The notes under the pieces: model-generated
Databases searched by the model: none
Told to the model about the DNA's origin: nothing
The model's input: only the letters and a program-made list of their open reading frames with translations
Made by a program: the position numbers and the translations under genes
Shown here: positions 41,472 through 49,362 of the stretch, one piece after another
How the letters are laid out: each line of letters begins with the position of its first letter
Position numbering within the stretch: the stretch's first letter is position 1
Assembly (NCBI GenBank): GCA_035373625.1
Contig: DAOSNS010000013.1
Coordinates: 31,244 to 95,243, forward strand
Direction: 5' to 3'
Source: DSWT01 sp035373625
GTDB lineage: Bacteria; Chloroflexota; Anaerolineae; B4-G1; SLSP01
Length of the DNA stretch: 64,000 bases

Positions 41472-42307
41472 TTGACGCCTCCCAGCAAGGGCTTGAGAAT
41501 ACCGGCGGCATCGGCCTTATCCAACGCCGTCTTGACGGCGGCCTGCACGCCGACCTCGCGGCTGTTGACCTTTTCGCCGGCTTCGGGCAGCGGCGGCGTC
41601 CCCATCTTGAAGACGATGGTGGGCGATCCGCGCACACCGATATACTCCGGGTCGAAGGCCACCGGGCTATCCGCCGTCCACATTTCGGGTTCATAGCGCA
41701 GCGAGCGAATGAGATCCGGCAGCGGGGCAAAGGGCACTTCGGCGATATCCTTCTCACACGTGATCAACGCCGGCAGCGGTGCTTCGACGACCTCGGTCCA
41801 CTTTTCGGTCTTGCGCTCGACGATGATCTGGCGTTTGCGGAGATCAATATCGCGGATTTTGACGGCGTAGGTGATGATCGGCACATCTAACCGCACCGCC
41901 ACCCCCGGCCCGACCTGGGCAGTATCGCCATCAATGGCTTGCTTGCCGAAGAATATCACATCAATGGGGTCCTTCTCATGGATGGCCCGGATCACCGTCG
42001 CCAGCGTATAGGAAGTCGCCAACGTATCTGCACCGGCAAACTTGCGATCGGTGATGAGTGCGCCCCAGTCGGCACCCAATTCGACCGCCTCACGGATGGT
42101 GATAACAAAAGAAGACGGCCCCATCGAAATCACAGAGACTTTTCCTCCCAACTTGCGTTTCCATTCCACTGCGGCGGCCAGAGCGTGGGCGTCGTAGGGG
42201 TTCATAATTGCCGGTACACCTTCCCGCACCAGGTTTCCGGTATCCGGGTCAATACGGATGTTGGTTGTGTCCGGCACCTGCTTGATGGCAACCAGTGCAT
42301 GAAACAA
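41468..42307 (-). CDS. etfB: Electron transfer flavoprotein beta subunit (TTG start)
   Basis: The protein (279 residues) starts FHALVAIKQVPDTTNIRIDP, the normal EtfB N-terminus, and keeps the AMP/FAD-binding region with NPYDAHALAAAVEWK and GKQAIDGDTAQVGPGVA. The TTG at 42307 is chosen because AGGAGG lies six bases upstream and the resulting N-terminus fits the family. An in-frame start at 42343 would translate through the ribosome-binding site. It is the first gene of the etfB-etfA-fixC-fixX operon, and the context indicates the bifurcating EtfABCX type. Confidence 0.93.
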   Translation of the reverse strand: MFHALVAIKQVPDTTNIRIDPDTGNLVREGVPAIMNPYDAHALAAAVEWKRKLGGKVSVISMGPSSFVITIREAVELGADWGALITDRKFAGADTLATSYTLATVIRAIHEKDPIDVIFFGKQAIDGDTAQVGPGVAVRLDVPIITYAVKIRDIDLRKRQIIVERKTEKWTEVVEAPLPALITCEKDIAEVPFAPLPDLIRSLRYEPEMWTADSPVAFDPEYIGVRGSPTIVFKMGTPPLPEAGEKVNSREVGVQAAVKTALDKADAAGILKPLLGGVK

Positions 42308-42330
42308 GTTCCACCTCCTCTTGTAAATGG

Positions 42331-42394
42331 CCACAGAGTTCACAGAGAAAAATGAAAATGCTCTGCGTTCTTCGCGTGCTCTGCGGTGAAATTT
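42331..42394. repeat. Intergenic repeat of the CTCTGCGTTCT/GCGGTGAAA family
   Basis: The stretch from CCACAGAGTTCACAGAG to CTCTGCGGTGAAA can fold imperfectly. It shares words with the interior of the element at 38527-38649. It overlaps the leader of etfB. Confidence 0.5.
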
Positions 42395-42451
42395 TTTATT
42401 ATCGGCGCTATACCGTAGGTTCGGTTACAAGTCAAAGTGGCAAGTGTCCGG

Positions 42452-43534
42452 CTAATGGCGCGGGGTGAACTGCGGTTCGATCACCTCACCGTTGCGCATG
42501 GCGATGCCGTTGCGCAAGGCTTCATTCTGGGCGAAAGCAGACACCGGCCCCATGTTTGTGATGTGCTGGATATAGGACCACGCCGCATTGTTGAAAGCAT
42601 GCGTTGAGGTGCGCGGGACGCCACCGGGGACGTTGGGCACGCAGTAGTGCACGACATCCTCTTCGATGTAGGTGGGGTTATCGAAAGATGTGGGACGGCT
42701 GGTTTCGGCGCAGCCACCGTGGTCAATGGCAAAATCCAGGATGACGGAACCTCTGCGCATCGTGCGCAGCATCTCACGAGTGATCACAACAGGCGCGCGT
42801 TTGCCGGGGTCGCGCACGGCACCGATCACCACATCGGCGAAGCGGGTGGTGTAGGCGACGTTGAAATCGTGATCAATCATCGTGGTCACGCGGCCCTGGA
42901 AGTACTCTTCGAGATAACGCAGCCGATCCAGTGAGCGGCTAAGGATGAACACCTTCGCCCCCAGACCTACGAAAGCACGCGCAGCGTTCATGCCCAAAAC
43001 GCCGCCGCCGAGAATCACCACCTCCCCCGCCGAAACCCCCGGCGTGCCGTTCAACAACACACCGCGTCCACCGTGCGTGCGCATCAGCAAGGTGCCGGCG
43101 ATGTAGGGCGCCATCCGCCCGGCGATCTCGCTCATCGTCTTGAGGATAGGAAAGTCCCGGCCATCTTTGGAGATCATCTCATAGGCAACGGCGGTGATTT
43201 TGTGATTCTGCATCTCCGCCACTTCAGGCTGAGGAATGGACATCAAACCGAGGAAGCACATCAACGTCTGCCCCACGGGCATCCACTCGATCTCCTCCAT
43301 TGTGGGACGCAACACCTTGAGCACGAGGGAGCTGTTACCATACAGCTCCGCACCGCTCTCCACCAGGATTGCGCCCATACGTTCATAATCGTAATCGTCG
43401 AAACCAGCACCGGCGCCGGCAGACTTCTCCACAAAACACTTGTGCCCGGCTTTTGTCAACAGCCCCACACCGGCAGGGGTCAACCCGACCCGTTCTTCTC
43501 CAGGAAGTCTCTCTTTTGGAATGCCAATGTTCAT
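42452..43534 (-). CDS. Alanine dehydrogenase/PNT-family protein lacking the catalytic His
   Basis: The 360-residue protein is colinear with alanine dehydrogenase. It has GIPKERLPGEERVGLTPAGV, LKV at the substrate lysine region, the MSEIAGRMAP and GGRGVLLNGTPGV blocks, the NAD motif ILGGGVLGMNAA and DFAIDHGGCAETSRPTS with the active-site Asp. The conserved FLHLA that holds catalytic His96 of the M. tuberculosis enzyme reads FLGLM here (Gly96). So either the enzyme acts on a different substrate or the family call is broader. The ATG follows AAGGAG. Confidence 0.75.
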   Translation of the reverse strand: MNIGIPKERLPGEERVGLTPAGVGLLTKAGHKCFVEKSAGAGAGFDDYDYERMGAILVESGAELYGNSSLVLKVLRPTMEEIEWMPVGQTLMCFLGLMSIPQPEVAEMQNHKITAVAYEMISKDGRDFPILKTMSEIAGRMAPYIAGTLLMRTHGGRGVLLNGTPGVSAGEVVILGGGVLGMNAARAFVGLGAKVFILSRSLDRLRYLEEYFQGRVTTMIDHDFNVAYTTRFADVVIGAVRDPGKRAPVVITREMLRTMRRGSVILDFAIDHGGCAETSRPTSFDNPTYIEEDVVHYCVPNVPGGVPRTSTHAFNNAAWSYIQHITNMGPVSAFAQNEALRNGIAMRNGEVIEPQFTPRH

Positions 43535-43597
43535 ATTCTGCTCCTTTTCTCGGAATTTTACATGCAGAGTCGAAGGCTACAAACTTGTAGTCTCTGG

Positions 43598-44764
43598 TTA
43601 TTGGATCATAGCAACGCCGTCGGCGGGATGGGTGACGTAAACGGCAGGGCGCTTTTCAAAACGCGCCTCGTATACTTCAGCAATATGCGCCTGAAACTCA
43701 GGGACCGCTTCTTCGGCGACCAGAGCGATGGTGCAGCCACCAAATCCCGCTCCGGTCAGGCGCGCGCCATAGCAGCCGGGCACTTCCATCGCCGCCTCGA
43801 CCAGTGCATCCAACTCCGGCGCGCTCACTTCATAGTCATCGCGCAAGCTGCGGTGACCTTCGACCATCAGCATACCGGCGGCCTCGATTTCCCCGTTGTA
43901 AAGCGCCCGCGCAAAGCGCAACACCCGGTCATTTTCGGTGACCACATGGCGGGCGCGACGATACACCACTTCCGGCAGCCCCCGCCCAAAACGCTCCAGA
44001 TTGCGCAAGGAGATGTCACGCAGCGCCGTAGCCTCGGGCACATACTTTTGAAGATGGGCAACCGCCTGTTCACATTGCGCCCGACGCACATTATACTCCG
44101 AAGACGCCAATGAGCGACGCACCAGGCTATCGGCAACCACAATGGCAACGCCCTCTGGCAAAGGGAAGTAACGCCGCTCAAGCGAACGCGAATCCAACAG
44201 CATCGCATGCCCGGCCTTGCCGCACGCGCTGATCATTTGATCCATAATGCCGCAGTTCACGCCGACATACTGGTTCTCGGCCCTCTGACACAGTAACGCG
44301 AGATCGGGCAACGGGATGTCGAAATGGCCCAGCGTGGACCAGGCGAAAGCAAAGGCCAGCTCAATGGCTGCTGAGGAGGACATTCCGGCGCCGACGGGCA
44401 CATCGGAGGCCAGAACGGCATTGATACTTGGGGGCTGCAATCCGCGTTCCAAAAAGGCCCACACAACGCCCTTGGGGTAGTCGGACCACCCGCCTGCAGA
44501 AGCCGGAACCTGGGTGACGGAGAAAACCGCTTCATCGTTCCCCATGTCCATTGCGCGCACCGTTGTCCACGGTTCTTCGGTCAGCCCAACCGCCAGCCAC
44601 GCCGCCTGCCCCACGGCAACCGGCAAGACAAAGCCATCGTTGTAATCGGTGTGTTCGCCGATGAGGTTAACCCGCCCCGGCGCACGCACTACCAACTGCG
44701 GTGGTTGCTGAAAACGTGCATTATAAGCCTGCGTCACTTTTCTGTACAATTCATGCTCGACCAT
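43598..44764 (-). CDS. galK: Galactokinase
   Basis: This GHMP-family kinase phosphorylates galactose at C1, the first step of the Leloir pathway. The 388-residue protein has the galactokinase signature GRVNLIGEHTDYNDGFVLP, the ATP-binding GAGMSSSAAIELAFA and the C-terminal motif GARLTGAGFGGCTIALV. The catalytic Asp is within VNCGIMDQMISACG. No galT, galE or sugar transporter lies nearby. The ATG has only a weak upstream ribosome-binding site. Confidence 0.95.
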   Translation of the reverse strand: MVEHELYRKVTQAYNARFQQPPQLVVRAPGRVNLIGEHTDYNDGFVLPVAVGQAAWLAVGLTEEPWTTVRAMDMGNDEAVFSVTQVPASAGGWSDYPKGVVWAFLERGLQPPSINAVLASDVPVGAGMSSSAAIELAFAFAWSTLGHFDIPLPDLALLCQRAENQYVGVNCGIMDQMISACGKAGHAMLLDSRSLERRYFPLPEGVAIVVADSLVRRSLASSEYNVRRAQCEQAVAHLQKYVPEATALRDISLRNLERFGRGLPEVVYRRARHVVTENDRVLRFARALYNGEIEAAGMLMVEGHRSLRDDYEVSAPELDALVEAAMEVPGCYGARLTGAGFGGCTIALVAEEAVPEFQAHIAEVYEARFEKRPAVYVTHPADGVAMIQ

Positions 44765-44791
44765 AAGTCCCCCGAAGTTAGGTGTCAGTTG

Positions 44792-46438
44792 TCAGTCATC
44801 AGTTGTCAATTCTGGTAAGATGCCATTATGCGCCAAAAAACGTAAAACCGGTTCACGGGCCGTTGCGTGAATGAGCGCCATGTGCATATTCAGCCGCTCT
44901 CGAATCGCCCGCCGTAGCGCCGGGTGGTCAAGGATCGCCGCATCAGGCACACGCAACAGCCAGACATGCTCCAGACGCGCCGCGGCCTCACTACGATAAG
45001 CCCGCTCAATCGCCGTGCGCAGATGGGGTGGCACGGCGCGTCCGGTCGCTTCTTCGAGAAATGTAAAAATGCGCTCCGGTGGAATCCGCTGTTGCCGCGC
45101 CAGGGCCAGGGAGCCGGGTGTAAACCGATAACGGTAGCCCGCGTTCCAACCCAGCGGTTGCGCAATGCGGTGCACCTGAAAACGCACATAGCGACGGCGC
45201 GGCGGCACCTGTAGGCTACCATCCTCACCCAAGTACAAAGGCGATGAGTCGGACAAAGATGGCGGATTCCCCAACCCCAACAGCGCCGCGCCCGCCCCAC
45301 TGAGACGGAAACAGGTCGGTGGCAGCGTCGGCGCAAGGCCACCGAGGTCCACCAGCCCCAGCCAGAAGAGCGGTCCGGTCAGGACAAACGCTATCCACGC
45401 GCCTTCGACGGCATCCCAGGCCTCAATGCCGCGTAAGGGTTTATCCGTGGCAGCATCACGCAAAGCCCAGGCGTCGAAATCCCCGTCAGGGCGCAAAAAG
45501 TCCAGGTTGTGTTCACGCACAAAAGCGGTAAAGTCCGCCAGCGTGTACCAGGTATCCGGCCGACAGCCGCGCAGCAGGTCCAAAAATGCCTGCCGCGTCG
45601 AGAGTGGTTCGGCGGGCCACTTGCGCACCGGATCCGGCAACAGCGTCGGAACAGCCGCGAGGTCATTCCAATGCGTGCTCTCCATCCACGCGCGGCTCAA
45701 GGTAGTCCATTGCAGCCAGTTGTCGGCCTGTAGCCATTTTAAGGTCGCCTCAGGAACCAGCCGCACCGTCCCGTGTTCATCACGGCGCAGCCAGCCCTGT
45801 TCCAAAGCCAGCGTTTCCAGCAGGGGACGCGCTTGCGGTAGTTGCAACCAGGCCGTCCATTCATCCGCCGGAAGGGGCTTGAGGGTCTCCATTTGCAACA
45901 CCGCGAACAACGTCGTCAGGTCATCGGCCAGGACATCGGTACCGACGAGCTGATGAGACGGTGCCGGAGCGGCTATGGGCGGCGTAATCTCCAACGGTAC
46001 CGGGACAGGCATGTAAAGTCGCAGCTCTTCGGGCACAAACGCCATCTCCACCTGACCGGAAGGCCGTGTCGCAAAGGCGCGTTGCACGAGGCCCAGATAC
46101 CACAACCGCTCAACCGGTGACGCCGGTTCGCGCCACAGGGCCTCGCGTTCGAGGCGTCCCGGCCCTGCAGGACGCAGCTCGCCCCAACGGCGCACGAAAA
46201 TGGCCCACGGGAGCGCCCCACCCCGGCGCAACAGGTCGTCGAGGGCAGCACGTGCATCATCCTCAAGGGTGGCAAGGATACGCTCGACAGCTTCAGCATG
46301 AGGCATCGCATCCGCTAATTCCGTCGCTACGTCCGGTTTGCGTTGGGTATTCAAGGGGATGTCCCATTGCCGGGCGATCACGTGCAGGCGCGCCAGGTCA
46401 CTGTCAAGCAGCGTTTGGTAAAGTGTCCGCAAGGCCAT
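44792..46438 (-). CDS. Protein with C-terminal XPB/Ssl2-like helicase-associated domain (no motor domain)
   Basis: The 548-residue protein lacks helicase motor motifs. The C-terminal third resembles the helicase-associated XPB/Ssl2 module: YRFTPGSLALARQQRIPPERIFTFLEEATGRAVPPHLRTAIERAY and the final RFLAHNGILPEL. Similar orphan proteins are common in Actinobacteria and Chloroflexota. The N-terminal part is helical and begins ALRTLYQTLLDSDLARLHVIARQW. The start at 46438 is an estimate; there is no clear ribosome-binding site, and upstream TTG/ATG codons at 46522 and 46510 lie at or just beside the predicted transcription start. Function unknown. Confidence 0.65.
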   Translation of the reverse strand: MALRTLYQTLLDSDLARLHVIARQWDIPLNTQRKPDVATELADAMPHAEAVERILATLEDDARAALDDLLRRGGALPWAIFVRRWGELRPAGPGRLEREALWREPASPVERLWYLGLVQRAFATRPSGQVEMAFVPEELRLYMPVPVPLEITPPIAAPAPSHQLVGTDVLADDLTTLFAVLQMETLKPLPADEWTAWLQLPQARPLLETLALEQGWLRRDEHGTVRLVPEATLKWLQADNWLQWTTLSRAWMESTHWNDLAAVPTLLPDPVRKWPAEPLSTRQAFLDLLRGCRPDTWYTLADFTAFVREHNLDFLRPDGDFDAWALRDAATDKPLRGIEAWDAVEGAWIAFVLTGPLFWLGLVDLGGLAPTLPPTCFRLSGAGAALLGLGNPPSLSDSSPLYLGEDGSLQVPPRRRYVRFQVHRIAQPLGWNAGYRYRFTPGSLALARQQRIPPERIFTFLEEATGRAVPPHLRTAIERAYRSEAAARLEHVWLLRVPDAAILDHPALRRAIRERLNMHMALIHATAREPVLRFLAHNGILPELTTDD

Positions 46439-46526
46439 TTTGGGCAACCGACCGGTCAAGAATGAATCGTCTGAGCGTTCCCGCGTTCCAACGTTCAAAC
46501 GCGCCAACATTATCTCATACAAACTG

Positions 46527-46554
46527 ATTATATCTATAGTAACAGAAGGCGCAA
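46527..46554 (-). promoter_or_regulatory. Promoter of the XPB/Ssl2-domain gene
   Basis: Read leftward, TTGCGC (46554-46549) and TATAAT (46532-46527) are 16 bases apart. Transcription would begin near 46520, which would leave an upstream TTG at 46522 outside the transcript. Confidence 0.6.
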
Positions 46555-46601
46555 CCTATCACTTGTCCATAAATCATAAATCAAGGTAACATTTGCTACA
46601 G

Positions 46602-46680
46602 AACTAACGACTATCCGACTAAAGACTACTTGACTAACGACTATCCGACTAAAGACTACTTGACTAACGACTATCCGACT
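46602..46680 (+). repeat. 30-bp tandem repeat upstream of iorA
   Basis: About 2.6 copies of a 30-bp unit containing ACTAACGACTATCCGACTAA are directly followed by the iorA ribosome-binding site TTTGGAGG. A similar word (GACTACTCGACTAACGAC) stands just before the ribosome-binding site at 10,100. Confidence 0.85.
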
Positions 46681-46697
46681 GTTTTTGGAGGCACAGC

Positions 46698-48572
46698 ATG
46701 AAACGATTACTTTCCGGCAATGAAGCCTTCGCCCTGGGCGCCTGGGAAGCCGGTGTGCAGTATGCCGCCGCCTATCCGGGGACGCCCTCGACGGAGATCC
46801 TCGAAAACTTTGCGCGCTATCCCGGTGTGAAAGCCGAGTGGGCCAGCAATGAGAAGGTGGCGCTCGACAATGCCATCGGCGCGTCGTTCGGTGGCGCACG
46901 CGCGATGGCGGTCATGAAGCACGTCGGCGTGAACGTGGCCGCCGACAGCTTGATGTCGGTGTCGTATACGGGGGTGAAGGGCGGCCTGGTGCTCATCAGC
47001 GCCGATGACCCCGGCGCATTTTCGTCGCAGAACGAGCAAGATAACCGCCAGTACGCGCGCTTCGGCAAATTCCCCTGCTTCGATCCCTCGGATAGCGAGG
47101 AAGCCCGGCAGTTTATGCGGGTGGCCATGGAGGTGAGTGAGCAATTCAAAACGCCGGTGCTCATGCGTTCGACAACACGCCTCTCGCACTCCAAATCCGC
47201 CGTCGAAGCCACCGTCCCCGACAAGCGCGAATTCCAACCGCTGCCGCCGTTCGAGCGCGAAACCGAGATCACGCGCGTCATTTTGCCCGCCATTGCGCGG
47301 CAGCGGCATCCGGTCATCGAGCAACGTCTGCTGGATGTGGCGCAATGGGCCGAGACGACCGCCTTCGAGCAAGGCATCAACCGCATCGAGTGGAACGACA
47401 AGACACTCGGCATCGTGACGACCGGTATCGCCTACCAATACGCCCATGAGGTACTGCCCCATGCTTCCATCTTCAAGCTGGGGATGAGTTATCCGCTGCC
47501 ACTGCGGGCCATCCGTGATTTCGCCGCGCAGGTGGAGACGTTGATCGTGCTCGAAGAACTCGATCCCTTCGTCGAAGAACAGCTCAAAGCGGCCGGCATC
47601 GCCGTCGCCCACGGCAAAGACATTTTCCCTATATGCGGCGAGCTGACGCTGGCAAAGGTGCGGAAGGGTGTAGTAAAAGCGGAACTGATTACAAATGGCA
47701 AATGGCAAATGGCAAATGGCGAATGGCAAATGGCAAATGGCGAATGGCAAATGGCAAATGGCGAATCCCCAGTTACCGATTACCAGTTACCGATTACCGT
47801 TCCGCCACGCCCGCCCGCACTCTGTCCCGGCTGTCCGCACCGTGCGTTTTTCTACGCGCTGAGCCGTAACAAGCGCAAAGTCGTGATTCCCGGCGATATC
47901 GGCTGCTACTCGATGGGCGTGCTGCCGCCGTTTGAGGCGATGGACATGCTGATTTCGATGGGCGCGGGCATTGGGATGGGACACGGCTTCAAGCAGGCCG
48001 GCGGGCAGGAAGGCGTCGTCACCATCATCGGCGACAGCACCTTCTTTCACGCGGGGATGGCGCCCCTTGCGTCCGCCGTCTACAACAAAGCGAACATCGT
48101 CGTCGCCGTGCTCGACAACCGCATCACCGCGATGACCGGACAGCAACATCACCCCGGCACCGGTACAACGCTTCAGGGTGAGGAAGGCAAGCTCATAGAC
48201 ATCGCCGAGGTGGTGCGGGCGATGGGCGTTACCTATGTAGAAGAAGTCAATGCCTGGGATGTGAACGCGCTGAACAAAGCATTACGGGCGGCACTTCAGC
48301 ACGAGGATGGACCGGCGGTGCTTATCGTGCGCGGGGCATGTGTCTTCACGCCGCACTTCCATTACCAGCCCCGCATGCGGGTTGATCTCGAAAAGTGCGT
48401 CGCCTGCGGTGCGTGCTTCCGCGTCGGCTGTCCGGCCATTCTCAAGAGTGACGTGATTTATCCGACGAACAACAAGCCCAAGTCATCCATTGATCCGCTG
48501 CTGTGTACAGGATGTACGGTGTGTATGCAGGTGTGTCCCACCCAGGCCATTGCGCCCATTGAGGAAGGCTAA
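46698..48572 (+). CDS. iorA: Indolepyruvate:ferredoxin oxidoreductase alpha subunit, with in-frame repeat insertion
   Basis: IorA/IorB decarboxylates aryl pyruvates to aryl-CoA and reduces ferredoxin. The 624-residue subunit has the pyrimidine-binding N-terminal domain (LLSGNEAFALGAWEAGV, YPGTPSTEI), and a TPP-binding domain with LCPGCPHRAFF and GDIGCYSMG. Two C-terminal [4Fe-4S] motifs follow, CVACGACFRVGCP and CTGCTVCMQVCP. Residues about 332-367 are encoded by a heptamer microsatellite and a duplicated 14-mer. They give a QMANGEW-like repeat in the linker just before RPPALCPGC. The reading frame is kept, so the protein is probably functional. The iorB gene follows. Confidence 0.95.
   Translation: MKRLLSGNEAFALGAWEAGVQYAAAYPGTPSTEILENFARYPGVKAEWASNEKVALDNAIGASFGGARAMAVMKHVGVNVAADSLMSVSYTGVKGGLVLISADDPGAFSSQNEQDNRQYARFGKFPCFDPSDSEEARQFMRVAMEVSEQFKTPVLMRSTTRLSHSKSAVEATVPDKREFQPLPPFERETEITRVILPAIARQRHPVIEQRLLDVAQWAETTAFEQGINRIEWNDKTLGIVTTGIAYQYAHEVLPHASIFKLGMSYPLPLRAIRDFAAQVETLIVLEELDPFVEEQLKAAGIAVAHGKDIFPICGELTLAKVRKGVVKAELITNGKWQMANGEWQMANGEWQMANGESPVTDYQLPITVPPRPPALCPGCPHRAFFYALSRNKRKVVIPGDIGCYSMGVLPPFEAMDMLISMGAGIGMGHGFKQAGGQEGVVTIIGDSTFFHAGMAPLASAVYNKANIVVAVLDNRITAMTGQQHHPGTGTTLQGEEGKLIDIAEVVRAMGVTYVEEVNAWDVNALNKALRAALQHEDGPAVLIVRGACVFTPHFHYQPRMRVDLEKCVACGACFRVGCPAILKSDVIYPTNNKPKSSIDPLLCTGCTVCMQVCPTQAIAPIEEG
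47693..47798 (+). repeat. Microsatellite inserted within iorA
   Basis: Ten heptamers of AAATGGC/GAATGGC (47693-47762) are followed by two copies of AGTTACCGATTACC (47771-47798). Such sequence resembles the noncoding repeats between genes in this window, not coding DNA of a conserved enzyme. Confidence 0.93.
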
Positions 48573-48678
48573 ACATCCAGGTGGGGGGATGGGGGCAGGT
48601 GCGCCGGCCCCCACCCTCTCACCCCCAACTTACAATATACGCGGGATCACAATCCCGTGCCGCCATAGGAGAAAAATT

Positions 48679-49302
48679 ATGATCAAGAACTTAAATCTGC
48701 TCTTCGTCGGCGTTGGCGGACAAGGTGTACTCACCGCATCAGACATCGCCGCGCAAGTTGGACTCGACCTGGGATTGGACGCGAAGAAATCCGAAGTTCA
48801 CGGGTTTGCGCAACGTGGTGGAGTGGTGGAAAGCCACGTCCGCTGGGCGCCGCGCGTCGGCTCGCCCACATGCGAAGAAGGCACGGTGGATGTCCTGTTG
48901 TCGTTCGAGCTGTTAGAGGCGGCTCGCTGGTTGAGCTTCCTCAAACCCGGCGGCATCGTCATCGTCAACCGCCAGAAAATTATGCCCATGTCGGTCAGCG
49001 TGGGCAATGCAGTCTACCCGGCCGAAGATGCGATCCTCGCGGCGCTGCGCCAACGCGCCGGCACGGTCATCGCCGTGGACGCCCTTCCCCTTGCCGGGCA
49101 GGCCGGCAATCCCCGCACGGTGAACACCATCATGCTTGCAGCGCTCGCGGCTTTGCTGGAAACCGATCCGGCCGTCTGGGAGGCGGCCATCCTGCGCCGC
49201 GTACCGGCAAAATACACCGAGGTCAACAAAATCGCCTTCCGCCTGGGGCAACAGGCCGCACGGGGCTTGCCAACGGATAAACAGCTCGAAGCTGAAAGCT
49301 GA
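48679..49302 (+). CDS. iorB: Indolepyruvate:ferredoxin oxidoreductase beta subunit
   Basis: The 207-residue gamma-domain subunit has LLFVGVGGQGVLTASDIAAQ at the start and the VHGFAQRGGVVESHVRW motif typical of IorB. The ATG at 48679 follows AGGAGA. An earlier in-frame start would overlap iorA and add an unrelated Pro-rich stretch, so it is rejected. It pairs with IorA encoded 106 bases upstream. Ferredoxin reduced by this enzyme could be shared with the EtfABCX complex. Confidence 0.95.
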   Translation: MIKNLNLLFVGVGGQGVLTASDIAAQVGLDLGLDAKKSEVHGFAQRGGVVESHVRWAPRVGSPTCEEGTVDVLLSFELLEAARWLSFLKPGGIVIVNRQKIMPMSVSVGNAVYPAEDAILAALRQRAGTVIAVDALPLAGQAGNPRTVNTIMLAALAALLETDPAVWEAAILRRVPAKYTEVNKIAFRLGQQAARGLPTDKQLEAES

Positions 49303-49362
49303 CGGCTGGCCCCTATAGCCGAAATCCTTGAGGGCAAAAATTCCGAGCAAACAATGTGACTC

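Noticed and set aside
48490..48678. Longer start for iorB overlapping iorA
   Set aside because: The added residues are Pro/Cys-rich and unlike IorB, while a good ribosome-binding site precedes 48679.
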